From: Sclerurus mexicanus
Lineage: Eukaryota; Chordata; Aves; Passeriformes; Furnariidae
DNA length: 64,000 bases
Direction: 5' to 3'
Assembly: GCA_013396755.1 (NCBI GenBank)
Contig: VWZF01005188.1
Span: 355,207-419,206 of the forward strand
Shown here: positions 37,901-50,836 of the stretch, one piece after another
Layout: each line of letters starts with the position of its first letter
How positions within the stretch are numbered: position 1 is the first letter of the stretch
Notes under the pieces: generated by a model
What the model saw: the letters and a program-made list of their open reading frames with translations, nothing else
What the model was told of the DNA's origin: nothing
Database searches by the model: none
Translations under genes and position numbers: made by a program

Positions 37901-40900
37901 GACAAGAAAAATTGAGACAGATAAGCTATCCATTAAAATAAAGTGGAATGCTTTGATTTTGCCTAGAGGGGAGAAGGAATCAAGCTCTTTTTTGTATCAT
38001 AAAAAGGCTTACAGGTAAAAAAGAGAATTAAGAAGGATGCCTTTGGCTACCAAGCCTTGAACTCTCAGGTGCCTTCCAACATCCACACATTTTCATTGTC
38101 AGAAGTAAAACAGTAAGATTTTTTCCTCAGACAGAAGCCCCCAGCTTTCTTGCACAGTTAATCATCTGGCTGAAGTTATAAAGAACAGCACAATTACCCC
38201 TTCTCTTGGTCCCCAGCTATATTTTACAGGCACACACTTAGGTTAGAAACAGTTCAACAGGTTCACGCAGTATCAGTGCTGGTCATTGTGTACCTCTTGT
38301 AAATGTGAAAACCAGTTACTTGTAAACAAATATGAAATCAAGTCTTGAGGTCTAGAGGGAAGAATGAAGCCAGACTTTTTTCAAAGAGTTTTCTGTTTAC
38401 CCACACAGGCTGAGGTGAAAAATTTTGCAGTCTGCATACATGCTTCACATCAGCTACATGTTTTTGTTTTCTTGGCTGCAATAATTATCTTGGGTCTAGT
38501 GTTTTCTATTTAGGGTTCATTTGATTAACTTGTGCTACTGATGGGAAAGTAGGAGTTGATTATAGAACATAAATGTTTTTCACATGGTATAATCTTTTTA
38601 AAATTGATTTGTATGTCATTACATATATGCATGTGTGTGTGAGAATATATATATTGAAAAGTTTTTCATGGGAAGAATGATAAACTCACCTTTCTAGAAA
38701 TTACCTAGATTGCAATTGTTTGAAGATGACTTTCACTTGTAGCAACAGCAAATTGCAATCATCTGATTGTTCTCCGGTACCCTTCAGTGATTACATTTAG
38801 AGTTCTTGGGCCTGTTGCTGGTGGATATATGCTATTTCCAGAAGCTTGAAAAAAAGGTTAGCTGCAAAAGAACTCATTGGTTCTCTGACTGATCCAAGGA
38901 ATAAACCCAAGAGAAAATCAATACGTGCCTGGTTAACTCTTTGATCACAGTACTGTGGGTACCTCTCAACTTAAAGCCCCATTTGAAGCCCATTGACAAA
39001 AAAACTGAAGCAACCAGGCTTTGCATAATCAAATAATGATACACCCCAAGCATTCAGAACTGGGGGGTTAATTATTTTCATGGTGCAGGAAAGGGGGCTC
39101 CCCAAGGATCTGTTGACAGCACTGAGACAAGTGTGAGCTGCACCTGGAATGGCTGGAGTCTGAAATCAGGTGCTGTTTATTAGCATTGCCTCATCAAAAA
39201 GCTTATTGGAGAGAAATTTATTTTTTATATATTAAACAGTCAATAAGAAAAAGAAGAAAACGTGCTGTTCTACAGGTCAAAATATTACTTATTACCCTAA
39301 TAAGTAATTAACTCTTTTTGACACTGCGGCACAAGCAGACAAGAGATTTTTTTCTGCAGTGCTTTAAGTCATTTACTTGATTTGTTGCCGTTTACTGTAG
39401 TTGTGTAATGGCTATAAAACTGGAAAAAAACATAAAACATAAAAGAAAGGTGTTGAAGTCAGCCTTAAGGTACTAAATTCCTGACAGCAGCTTGTAAAGT
39501 AGTGGAGATTTAGGTGCTGTAAGATGACACTGGAGGTTAGTAATAGGCGATGGAAGGTGCTGAAGTGATGAGTCTATGACAAAATGGAATTATGCAACTA
39601 TGAGAAAAGGACCTGGGCACTTCTTGATCCCTGTTCATTCCTGGGGACACCAATGCTTCGCAGATGCTTTTCATTTTACATGATCTCCAGATATCTAAAA
39701 CTCCTGGCTTGGATATGCCCAGAACTACCACAGTGTATGGCCTGAACTGATAGGCATTTACAGAGAACTCCTGTCATAGAGTGAAACTATTAAAAGCCCT
39801 ACGAAATTTAGACGGTCTTCTTAAATATAAAATTAAAATAAATAAATAAGTTAATAAGTAGATAAAAAAAATCAGTTATGTCTTTTCATGCAGTTTTTTC
39901 AGCTCTGTTCTGTAAACATCAAGGAACTGAGCTGTGCATCAAGAAATGACTCTGTATCACATATGTTTTAAAACACCTGGTACCTCCCACATTCAGTAGT
40001 TGTATTCCAGTAAGGCATATGTTGAGGAAGGAGACCTTGGTTCAGTCCCTCTCCCTCAGACTGAAGAAACTTAGCATTTTCACTCTATCTCTCAGGAGAT
40101 TTTCTACTCACCTGGCTAGAGGCCACCAAGAAACAAAGTGCTTTTAGTATTGGATCTTATCCACCACAGAGTAATCAATTTAAAATGTACATCTGGGTTG
40201 TAGAGAATGAGCTTCACTCTTATGGTTGGTGTATTCAGATGCAGCTAGAGTAATGCTCATTTCATGTTCCCAAGAGTCCCTGCTCCATGGATTATTTTTC
40301 TATGAAAAACATGAGATTGCTTATTAGAGATTCAAGGTAAAACCATATCTACAAATATAGCTAAAATACATCTAAGAAAATTGTCAGAAATTGGCTACAC
40401 CTTTTGAATAGCAGGAAAAAATGTGAATGATCAGTGATATTTGAAGGTGAGAAATTTAAAAGGGGCAATAAGAAATATCTTTCACAGCATAGGGGTTATA
40501 TTACAGAGCTTGTTGTCAACCACAGAAGTTGGAATCAAAAGGTGGTTATCATAATGTTCTCAGAAGGGAGAAAAAATCTTGTACAGTATAGAGTTCAGGC
40601 CAAGTTAGCTGAAGTCCTACCCTGGATTCCAGTACCTTAAAATACATCCATGAGAGGCTGAATGCTAGGCTAGGTAGGACTGGGATTGTAATGCAGGGAC
40701 GTCATGCCTCTACTCCATTAAAATTTCTTCTATTGCTGTTATAATTCACAGGTGGACTATACGCTTATATACTGTACATATTTATACATATATATTTATA
40801 CTTATAAATGGAATAGATTAGTTATATTGTGTCTTGATTTCACAGAAAGCATAAGGGAGGCTGTGGTAATGTGCCAAGAATGAGGGGAGAGGGAGTTATA

Positions 40901-41254
40901 ACAGGTATATTAAGTGGGTTAAGAAGGTTATAAACTCTCCCCTTCCTCCCAGAAGCATGGTTGAATGTGGTTAGTGACTTACGCTTCACTACTGTGTTAC
41001 TATGCAGCCTTGGCTTTAACTAGTCCTGTCAAAGTCACTCCTTCCATAGGTTGCCTCCCTTCCTGCTGCATGTGAGCTCAAGGCAATGTTACTCTGTCTG
41101 ATCCTGCACAGCCCCTATGTAGTTCAATCAAAAAAGGGTTGGGCAGAAATAAAGCTATGATGGTAACTCTCAGTGGACAGGGGCCACATCTTTTTTAAGT
41201 GCTTTAACTCCCGGTAGTGAGTGTACAAACTTATTCTCCAAAATGGAGCTCTAT
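34901..41254. other. Non-coding stretch, no gene recognised
   Basis: No gene recognised. A minus-strand frame at 35,320-35,654 is open for about 80-90 codons in two registers, with no known motif. Simple sequence includes (AC)n at 36,184-36,196, T-runs near 37,389 and 37,443-37,456, and short TG and TA alternations near 38,630-38,655. Confidence 0.55.
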
Positions 41255-41259
41255 GTCCT
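41255..41259 (+). repeat. Target-site duplication GTCCT, left copy
   Basis: Five-base direct repeat immediately before the TGTTATAG start of the ERVL-like LTR; the identical right copy is at 42,135-42,139. Confidence 0.75.
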
Positions 41260-41728
41260 TGTTATAGTTTCAATACTCGTTGGAATTCCTTCCTAAAAGC
41301 TTGGAAGCAACACCTTAGTTTGAAAAGATGGATAACAAAGGGCGAACTGAATATTCATATCCTGATGTTAATCACTTGTCTAGGGCCTTTTGTTCTGCTC
41401 TCTCCCCAGGCCAGGAGGGGGAGGGAGAACGGCTCGAGGAGGCGGGGGAAGTGGCCAGGGCTTTTGGGCTTTCCTGCGCAGATCAGAGCTGCAGCGATCG
41501 GCGCGGGAAGCAAGGCAGAGGCATAGCGGGGTCCGGCACCACCGGATAGCTGGGACTTTGCTTTCTCATCCCTGACTCGACCGCTTTTTCATCCGGGGAC
41601 ATCGCGAGAGCTGCCATGCTCTCACAGGAATGCGCCTGTGTTCCTGTGCTTCAGAGATAGATCTCCTTCTGCTGCTTTTTCATCACCACATCACTGCTGC
41701 CGACCGGGTGACCTGCCATCCCCAGACG

Positions 41729-41864
41729 GGGAGAGAGAGAGGCCAGCCAGCCGGGGCGCGACATCGCCTCCTACTGTCCATAAATATAATTGCATCCCCT
41801 GGGAGAGAGAGGCCAGCGGCTGGGGCACGACATCGCCTCCTGCTGTCCTTAGATATAATTGCAG
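41729..41864 (+). repeat. Two-copy tandem duplication, period about 69 bp
   Basis: The sequence running from GGGAGAGAGAGGCCAG through CGACATCGCCTCCT to ATATAATTGCA occurs twice in a row. ACATCGCC starts at 41,761 and again at 41,830. The copies differ at several positions (ACTGTCCATAAATATAATT versus GCTGTCCTTAGATATAATT), so the duplication is either older than this insertion or part of the family. It lies inside the LTR. Confidence 0.9.
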
Positions 41865-42040
41865 TTCTTTTTTTTTTTTGGGTAACCAAAAGACCTTTTA
41901 ACTGTTTGCCTTGTTGTTTGGGAAGGGGGGAAGATTTTATTACAAGCTGTTGGTGTTTGGTCCTTTCTGGATATACATATAAATGTATTGTGGTTGAGAA
42001 CTGTTATCCTTTCATATATATATATATCTATTTTTTCCTA

Positions 42041-42046
42041 ATTAAA
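42041..42046 (+). promoter_or_regulatory. Polyadenylation-like signal ATTAAA of the ERVL-like LTR
   Basis: ATTAAA lies about 90 bases before the 3' end of the LTR and after the GC-rich segment, where the R region's polyadenylation signal is expected. It sits in AT-rich sequence, so chance occurrence is possible. Confidence 0.4.
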
Positions 42047-42134
42047 GTTCTATTTTTTTCCAAATTTAAAGAGAGAGGGATTATATTTTTCTTGGTTAAC
42101 ATAGATATCTTAGTTCTTCCCTTGAACTAAGACA

Positions 42135-42139
42135 GTCCT
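42135..42139 (+). repeat. Target-site duplication GTCCT, right copy
   Basis: Identical to the five bases at 41,255-41,259 on the other side of the LTR. Confidence 0.75.
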
Positions 42140-45100
42140 GTAGGCAGAGATGAGATTCAGAAGTTTTTACATGTTTCAATCTCTCATTTTGGTCATTGAA
42201 CATGGAATGAATTTCCCTCACCCCTACTTACTGGATGTCTCTCATATTCCTCAACTGTGTCCTGTTTCTAAATTTATTTATATCACTATTTTCAATTGCT
42301 GTTAAATGACAATTTTTTATTAGCATTGTCTTGAAATAAGGCTTAAGGACATTATGTTATTGACAGGAGTGAAAAACACAGAAGTTCATAACAACTCCCT
42401 TTCAGAAGACCCTTTCCATCTACCATCAATTTTGATGCTAGTGTACATGTATATACCCATCAATAAGGAACTAAAACACACAGCAGTGCTTAAAAGCCTA
42501 CTCTGTAGCCTACTGTAGTCAGGGACACTCTCTTCTGTGGCTTTTGTGGGCCATGGATTGAGTTTCAAGTGCCAGCAGTTACTCAAGTTACATATAAGTG
42601 CTGGGGTACGGTCTTTAGCAATATGAATGTTGGTTACTGAGGCCAGTTAGGTCTCAGACTGTTTGTTGAATAATTGAGGTAGAAAAGTAAACTGAAGTCA
42701 AGGAGCAACTTCTACTTAAAGAACATTGCAGTGGGAGAATGGAAGGGTGAAAGTGGAAGTCTGCACAGTGTTTTCAGTGTTAGAGACTGCTGCTTGACTG
42801 TTCACATTGTTTACAGGCAGTTTGTCATGCAGTATCTGAAACTAAATCTCTTTTCTGTACACTAAGCAAAAGGAGAGTATCAACATTGCAATATATCCAT
42901 TAGTACTACTCATTGTATTCAGTTTACTAAATCTTTTAGGAAAACCTGCCTGACAATAACCAGTCTGTAATAACTACCCTCTTGAAATACTGTATTTACT
43001 CTATAGCAGTACCAGGACAACAATTTAATAATAAAATTATCCCAAGAATGATGGTCATTTTCATCTGACATCTCTAAAGCCAAGGAAATTTTATCACCAT
43101 TTTAATTTATGATTATGGAGTGGCTTAAGAAACTAAATTCATGATCTGTGTAAGAAGAATTACTACAAATATATCACATTATTCGCTATCACCTATGGTC
43201 ATACTAGTGTTCATAATATGTCATTTTTATTTTTTAAAGCAAAACGTCCTCACTATCCTGAAGTACTATAATGGTTCAGCTAAAAGCCAGAAGAGCCTAG
43301 AAGTGCAAAATTAAGACAAACATAACAAGATGACCTCAGTGGCATCTCAGATGATTCAGTATCATAGTGAAGATAAGTAAAGAATATTTTGTATAACATC
43401 AGAACATGGAATGAAACAATGAATCACATCCCGGGTAGATAAGCTTAGACACTAGAGAGTGTGCTTGTACCTAATTTTTATTTTATATTAATACTTTCTT
43501 CCTTTGGCTTTTGGAGTGATGTGTGTAGCCCTTGGAAAGCTATTCATCTGCATCAATAAATTCCTTAGGTTCAGATTATTGAAGCAATAGGTAAGGAATG
43601 GAGAGGAGCAGTTCCAAAGCTAGCAAGGCTCAGAAAGTGAAGATAAGTGAATCTAAGTTTCTTATCCGGGCTGAAGTAAATTAGCCCAAATGAAAAGATT
43701 CATACTGAATTGAAGAGGGCAGCATGCAATGGTGGAGTCAGCAGGGATCAATTTTAAGCCTTCATCCTGACAGCTGTTTTACATGGGTGGTCTCTAAGCA
43801 TGCCTGGTATGTAATTAACCTGAATCCCTGGGTAGCATCTGTAGCATACACACTGGTATTGCATGCTACCATTTTGCCCTTGCTTTCCTGCAGGTCTGAT
43901 AAATGAATGTTGTGTTACAATTACAGCACACTGAAACCAACCCTACATTTTTCTGCCTCTCTTTAAAAATAAGAAACAGTCTTTTCCATTAGCTTCCAGT
44001 TAAAACAAAATTTACTTTAGGAAAAAAAAAAAAAGAAAAAAGAAAAAAGGATCAGCTCCAGCTGTAAACCACTTGCCTATCCCTGAAAAGCAGTGTCTAG
44101 AGTGAAAGGAACACAGACTTGCACTCAGTGATGTTTATTAAGCAGAAAAATTTTTCATCACTTACAAATTTTTCACATTTCTTACAAATCTACTAGGTCT
44201 TTGATCTGGCAGATTTCTAAACTGTTGATCAGTTTTCACTATATAACTAGTGTTACTGTGCTCAGGTGCTTCTAGTTAAGTGCTTAACTAGACCAGGATG
44301 TTAGTCTTGCCACACACCATGCCAAAGACACCTGAGTCGGCAAGATGCCTTAATGACTACAGTCAACAGCCAGTTGGCATTAGAGTCCATTGACTTGGGA
44401 CTGTGCAAGGCCTGATGTTATGCACAAACAATTGTTGCAAAACTCCTTACCTTTCAAGATGAGACAGATTTCCTAAGCCAGGAGGGTTATTTTAGTGGTT
44501 GTTAGCCATAAGATGTTCCCTCAAGCAGGAAGCACCCTGTATATGCTGTACAATCTGTATATACTGTACAATTTTGACTTTATTATGCTATGGTTCCACT
44601 GTCTGTATTACCATTTTAACTACACTTACCCTCTTTTCTTAATTTAAAAAGAATCTGTTTCTCATAATGATGATGACAGATTGGTTGGCATCATGAAAAT
44701 GTTTGATATGTTATCATAAAATCCTGTGACTTGTGAAATGATGTGATTTAAGCTATAGTTACCTATGTCAATTTGCAAGGTCTGATTGACAACAGACACT
44801 TTTGCAAATAGTGAGGTACTTCTAATTAGAAGTACTGGAAAAACAGCAAAATAGTGACAGTGGGCATTGTCACCTTCAACTGTTTTGGCTTGATCCTCTT
44901 AATATATGACTTACAGGGAAAGTTGCTTCTTTATCAGGGAAGACCCATGAGGCACATCATGTTGGTAAACTCTTTTTCTTCCAAAACACAATGGAATTAA
45001 TGTGTCCTAGTTGTGAAGCATATAATTGGATTTTCTTGCTGGGAATTTGTGAAGAATGTTTCTGCAAGACCCTAAGATTATACAGGGAAGAGTTCAGTTC

Positions 45101-48100
45101 AGCAAACTAAGGTTTATTGTCTAGTAATGTAATGCATAATGTTGGCTTGAATCTCTTTTGGCTTACAGAAAAAATTTCCAGAGGCTGGGCCAAAAGCGTT
45201 TTTTACTATTTGAAAGATGGGAGAAGAGGGAATCCACTTATCTGCATCCCACTGATTGTAAGCACTAAGCAGGAGAGATCAGCCCTCTGGACCTTCCCAA
45301 ATTTTCTCAGGGACCTAACCATGTGCTTGGGCACAGAAAGAACAGGGACTGTTTGCCCATCGCCTGAAAGACTTATGCCTGACTGAAGCTGAAGTGCTCT
45401 GGCATTCTGCAGCTTCATGGGAGAGAAAAAAAATCCACCTCAAAGCATGAGTTTTCCTGTGCTGCTTTTACTTGCCCTTTCCGAACTCTGAGGGTTTACC
45501 AGCTATCGTGTGCATATTTTTGTGATTTTTGGGTCAGCACATGGATCTGCATTCCATGGTGTGTGTACTGCATGCTGCTCCCTGACATTGACTAAGGTCA
45601 CAGCCTTCTCACTGGAGGCATTGGCCGTGCTGCAGCAGGAACGTAAAGTGCCTGCCTGCACATACAGCCCACTGGCTTCAGTGAAGGTAAGTGATAGCAC
45701 AGCACAGAGCTTTCTCCAGTGATTGACGCTTCTTCTTAAAGGTGATAGTGGAGTATCTCCGTGGGGGCAGTGGTACAGTGTCAAGGGGGCTGGAGCTGGC
45801 TTCAAATGAGTTCACTGAGGTACTGACAAGAACTCCATGTGACACTTGTCTCCTGGGTAAATTATGCAGCTGTCTGCAATATATATATGTACCCTGTACA
45901 ACTGGGGCTGTCTGTTTGCTCTGTTTTCTCTTATTAATATTCCTCCTGTAGTAATTCCTTCCCTCCCCTCCTCTAAATTATACTTCTTTTTACCTTTTTT
46001 TTTCTCTGAAAGAAGCATTTTGACCAACTTTGTGCTGCTAGAAAATGGGGAAGGTTTCATAGTCCTAAACCTCTTCTTTTCCTCTCCAGGATTTTCAATT
46101 CACACTTTAAGACATGAACTGTCTTCTGAGAAAGAGATGACTGGAATATGAGGGTGTTTTTCCCTATTTTTTTTTTTTCAATCTTTCAAGATGGGGAAGA
46201 AAGTAGTTCTATAAAATAAGCATATTCCCTTATGGCTGGTTAAAATGTACTTTTGTTTTCTAATATTTTAAGAAGAAGAAATAAAAGCTTCAATAATCCT
46301 TGTCTGGCTTTTATTACAATATCCTTTTTTTCTGAAGATGCTGTGGAAACACTCTTTTTAAGTCTCATATCTAATAAAAGAGAAAATACCAAGTACAGTC
46401 TCTTGTACTTTTGTAGAATCTGAACATCAAAACCAATTCTTCATTGGTTCTCTTATTATAATAAGTTGGAGGTTGTTTCATTGTTATTTTTTTTCCTCCT
46501 CCTGCCATAGCCATTTTCTGTTATAATGTGACAATTTCCATGACTGTTTTGCATGTTGATTTAGTTGAGAATGACTGTTGCTCTCTTGGATGCTGTCCGC
46601 ATAATTAATGTCTCCTATCTGTCTCTAGCAGACGGAAGAAAATCTTTTCTATCTCTGATGGAAATTGTTGAGAGGCCCTCTGGGGCCAATTAGATCACCA
46701 AATGGCAGTGGCATCCAGGAAGAAACCACCATGGTGCATTTTCATAATTCTTTTCAGCTGAGCAGGTTGGAGGATATGAGGGAGGGAGAGGGAAGGAAAA
46801 TGTCGGGGTTCCTGATCAGAGAAATAAACTGGCATATAGACCACATCTTATTTCCCAGTTGGAGGTGCTGACATGACATCTCTCACTTTTTCATCCTCAT
46901 TTCTTTCTGGTTTAATAAATTCATTTCATCAATGTTTTGAAAGCACCGTGTCTTGATGACAGTCTGAATCCATGCCATTTAATTCTAGCATTTCCTGTGC
47001 CTCTTGACAGCAAGCAGACAGAAAATACTGCTTGAACTAAATGACATTTCTGTCCAGTTCCAGTTGTGCAGCTTTATAATCAAAATATCTGAGACAGCAT
47101 CAAGGGCTGTAGTCAAATTGTTTAGGGTTTTTGTTCTCATTGAAAAATTAAATATCATGTAAAAGTGTGACTTTTTTATAGCATTACTATAATTCCTGGT
47201 TTTAGTCATAAGACATTTAGTAGAATTATCAGCTATTGCAACAAAGCCTTAAAATTCTGAACCATTTTAAATTTTAAGTTAAATCCCAAAACCATTTGTA
47301 TAGTATAGTGGTAATAATCTTTAAGTGAAATAGGTTTATAAGCGATACGCATGTCATGATGTTAAAATGAACATCTGTGTTGCCTTGACATTTATAAATG
47401 CTAAAACCTTTACTTTACCTTGCTATTCAATTCACAGCAGGAGATGTTATTTAAAATTGTGACCTTCTCATGCTTATAGATTATTTCTTAATTTTATTAG
47501 TCTTCTTTTTATAAAAAGAAGTCACAGTTATCATAATTTCTCCAGTGTCAAGGAGCACAATTGTAAATTGATGTATGGTTGTAAGATATAATTAGAGCTA
47601 GCATAGAGAAACTAAGCTTAGGGACACAAATTTGATACTGTTCTTGAATATCAGCTTAGGAAGTGTGTCAATAGATAAGAGAGATGATGTTTCATTATAC
47701 GAATAATACCAGTGTTGTGAGTTACAATGGTTTGATTAATTTCATATTAATTCCTCTTAAATAACACAAAGTAGCAAGCAGTTGTTTTTGCAAGATTTTC
47801 TCAGGATGGGTAGGTCAAAAATGGCTCTTCATGTAACAACTTCACATGCTGAAGACCAGACCGTCATTGTATTTGAAGTACTGCCCATCACACCTATGCT
47901 GTGCACACATGTGTTCATCATACAAGGAAGTATTATACTGAAAGTTAACTGGATTTAAGAGTCTACTGATACACACAGGACATTCTTCACCTCGGCGGTC
48001 CTGAGCTCAATGGGACATCTCAAGCAGTCCTTGTGTATGTATCAGTACTGAAGTCATTGATGGAACTTGAATCCAGAGGAAAAGACTGGTGAGTATATGA

Positions 48101-50618
48101 TGGACATATGTTCAGAAAGTTAGTACTTGCAGGGACCTTAGCAAGGTAAGGAGATCACTTGCTCCCACCACTTTATCCTCACTCCGTTTCCTACTTGTGA
48201 AGCTCAAGTATCTGTCTGCTGGGTTGCAAATCTAGTGTGGTGCAACCTTATTATTTACCCTCTCATCACTCTTTATAATTCACTTTGAAGGCTAGCATAA
48301 AGTCAGACAGTTCTAGAGTTTTTCCTAGAGAAAGGGCCAGCTTCCTTCCTACTGAGACCCCCCAGAGGTGGCTCTGCATTCCCAGCTCCCATCCCTGCAC
48401 AAAGCCACACTGGCCAGGCTGTGCATGGAGGGGCCAGGGCCACAGGATGCACAGCCGAGCATTAGCACAGCTGTATAAATTTTATTCCAGGCTAGGAACT
48501 CAAATAAGACAGCCTCTGCAAGCTAAGACAATCTCTAGAAGTTTCAACATTCTGTTGATGGAAATTAAAAAGTTGAGACAATTCAAAGCTCAAAGAGAAA
48601 CCTTAAAAGGATTCTTGGATACAGCTGCAGCTCTTAAGGTTCATGGGGCCTTCACAACCCTCAGTAAAATCTCTCTTCCTCTTGCACTGAATGCAAGCAG
48701 CACATTCTACCCACTGGGACAGAAAGTATGATGTGCCTCCGCAGTACCCATAGTCAGGATTCCACTGGATATCCTCAAAGCTGCAGGCACATACTTGCAG
48801 CAATTCTGCATAAGCAGTAAAGGCAGCACATAGTAGGAAATTGGATTGTCCTGACACCCTGGCTGTCCCAACATTTCATTTGGGAGCTGAATGGTGAGAA
48901 TTTATGACATAAGTTTGTGCGTTTCCATTCTGTTTAATGTCGTATTTGAATGAAAGAAGTGTGGGGATTTTATGCTGCAAAACATGCTACAGAACTCTGT
49001 ACAGTCACCTGCATAGTCATTCTTAGTGTGTTTTGCTGGCTGTTCCCAAGCTCACAAGCTGGTGCCTGGCACCTTGGAGTGCACGCAAAGTGGTCGTATT
49101 GGAGCAAATTACAAGATAAGTCACAAGGTAACATCCTTTTTTATTTTTTCTGTTTTTCAAGAGTCAGCAGCAGGGCATTCTTATCTTGTTAGCATTTTCT
49201 GTGAATAACTTACATTGATCTTATTTTGTAAGAGATTGTTCTTTCAGATCACCATTCTGTTATGTAGATGTGCACAAAACCACACTCCTACAAAAAAAAT
49301 TCTCATTTTGGGTGCCCCTAAGGCAAAATGCATTAGAATCACTATTGTTTGAATAATTTATTGTTGATATAAACCTTAAGAATAATCACATTCAAAATTG
49401 TAATCCGTTGCCTTAAAAAAGCTTTTTTTCTGTGTTGACTGCTCTTGAAATAGATACAAATATCACTGAAATGGTTAATCATGGTATAACTTTTTCCAGT
49501 GTAATAGTTTTGGGGTCACTTAAAAATCACTGGAAGTGTAACCTCTTGCACTTCCTGTAAAGCACTGAACTCCGGATGATAATCAAGACCTCTAGAAAAT
49601 TGTGGGCTGCATAAAATTGCAGATTTGGCAATTTTCTGACTGCTGTGTAATTTTCTGGCACATTTAAATGTATGTTTGGTTCAATGCCAGGCTTCTTCCT
49701 CCCCCAGACACCCTAAAATTAACTAGGTGCTTTGGGAATTTCATCTGTCAAACAGAGACAGAAGTGTCCAATCAGACTGAAGGAAGCATGGCTGACCAGT
49801 GCTGACCCAAATCCCTTCTGAAAGAAGGAAGGAAGGAGGCAGAGACAGATGAGGAAAAGTCTAGAAGAGAAAGCAGAGGGAGGACAAGACCAGAAGGTGA
49901 TAAAGAAAAGCTGTGGAGAAAGGCTGAAAAGGCTAACTTGTAAGAGAAAACAAGCAGTAGGAATGTTTGGAAGAATGGCTTACAATGTTGTGGGGTTTCT
50001 TGGTGAAACTTCATTTGGAAATCTGGTGTGAGAAGATCTGTGTGCTTAAAAACCCTTGAGTTTCTTCATCAAAAGATGAAGCAGGGTCCAGACTCTTTTC
50101 TGGCTGGGTTAAGGAAGTTCTGAGATCCTTCAGAAGCATATGAAGCACTGATTTTCACAGTTCAGGCCATGGTGAATTTACAGCTGAACTTGGCAAAACT
50201 GATGAACAATGGAAGATGGCATTGGATCAGGGACAGACTTGATGCTACGTAGTAAAACAGGAAGAGAAGCCAGGGTATCCAGTGCCAGTGTAACACTTTT
50301 ATCACCACATCACCTGCACTACACAATTCATTGTCTTTCTGTTATAATTTTTTTTCTGTTCTCTAGATGGTGTAAAGCAATAAAAAGTGGTTTATAAAGT
50401 CTGCATTTGTCCCATACATCTACCAACCTTCTCCCCTTTGCTGTGCTGTCATTCTTAGCAACTGTGTCTCATGGAGAAACAAAGAATTGTCTGTTCTTGA
50501 AGCTCAACACAGCACACACTGGAGAAACAGCACCTCACAGGACTTACTGCTATGACTCATCAGCACCAGTGGTACAAGGCTTATGGTCTTGAGAAGCAGC
50601 TTGTTGAAAGTCATGAGG
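42140..50618. other. Non-coding stretch, no gene recognised
   Basis: No gene recognised. The longest frame is 48,285-48,731 (+, 148 codons), which overlaps an 84-codon cysteine-rich frame on the minus strand (48,603-48,857); neither resembles a known family. The section 46,560-46,760 (around 'ggggccaattagatcacca') has the non-repetitive, mixed-composition look of conserved non-coding DNA, but this cannot be tested from one genome. An A-rich run is at 44,021-44,047. Confidence 0.5.
44537..44572 (+). repeat. 18-bp tandem duplication
   Basis: CTGTATATGCTGTACAAT is followed directly by CTGTATATACTGTACAAT, with one mismatch. It is a recent small local duplication. Confidence 0.95.
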
Positions 50619-50663
50619 AATAGGGAAGTATTTTAAATAGGGAAGTATTTTAAATAGGGAAAT
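50619..50663 (+). repeat. 17-bp tandem repeat, about 2.6 copies
   Basis: The unit AATAGGGAAGTATTTTA occurs twice without change, and a third copy begins before diverging. It ends about 80 bases before the ERVK-like LTR and is not part of it. Confidence 0.93.
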
Positions 50664-50737
50664 AAAAGGGCTGAAAGGTATGACCGGGATTTTATCAGAA
50701 AGGGCCAAAGAAGAAACTATAGACCCCAGGCATGTTA

Positions 50738-50743
50738 CCTGAC
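50738..50743 (+). repeat. Target-site duplication CCTGAC, left copy
   Basis: Six bases identical to 51,278-51,283, directly abutting the left end of the minus-strand LTR. Six-base duplications are typical of ERVK-type (betaretrovirus-like) integration. Confidence 0.75.
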
Positions 50744-50806
50744 CGTCACGAACCTATAGGGACGAAAGGACGAGCCACTCTGCGAAGGTGGGGTGCAAAA
50801 TGGCCG

Positions 50807-50812
50807 TTTATT
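50807..50812 (-). promoter_or_regulatory. AATAAA polyadenylation signal of the ERVK-like LTR
   Basis: TTTATT on the plus strand reads AATAAA on the minus strand, inside the expected R region just after the TATA box. Confidence 0.7.
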
Positions 50813-50828
50813 AAACTGGGGGTCCGGC

Positions 50829-50836
50829 TTATATAG
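50829..50836 (-). promoter_or_regulatory. TATA box of the ERVK-like LTR
   Basis: CTATATAA followed by GCCGGACC on the minus strand, at the U3/R boundary. The copy is intact as a core promoter element; activity is unknown. Confidence 0.7.

Larger units (their letters stand above)
41260..42134 (+). mobile_element. ERVL/ERV3-like solo LTR, 875 bp
   Basis: The element begins TGTTATAG and ends CTAAGACA, with the canonical TG...CA termini, and is bounded by identical 5-bp GTCCT repeats. Five-base duplications are typical of ERVL/ERV3 integration. Inside, the middle (about 41,400-41,830) is much richer in G+C and CpG than the surrounding DNA, as in the promoter/R part of many avian LTRs. A 69-bp-period tandem duplication follows, then a T-run (41,868-41,879) and an ATTAAA polyadenylation-like signal at 42,041-42,046. 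The orientation is inferred from that order. No primer-binding site or retroviral gene flanks it, so it is a solo LTR left by recombination between the two LTRs of a provirus. Open frames of up to 166 codons across it are artefacts of the GC-rich LTR. Confidence 0.78.

Noticed and set aside
41630..42130. 166-codon open frame, longest in the window
   Set aside because: It lies wholly inside the solo LTR, and its internal repeat reflects the 69-bp duplication.
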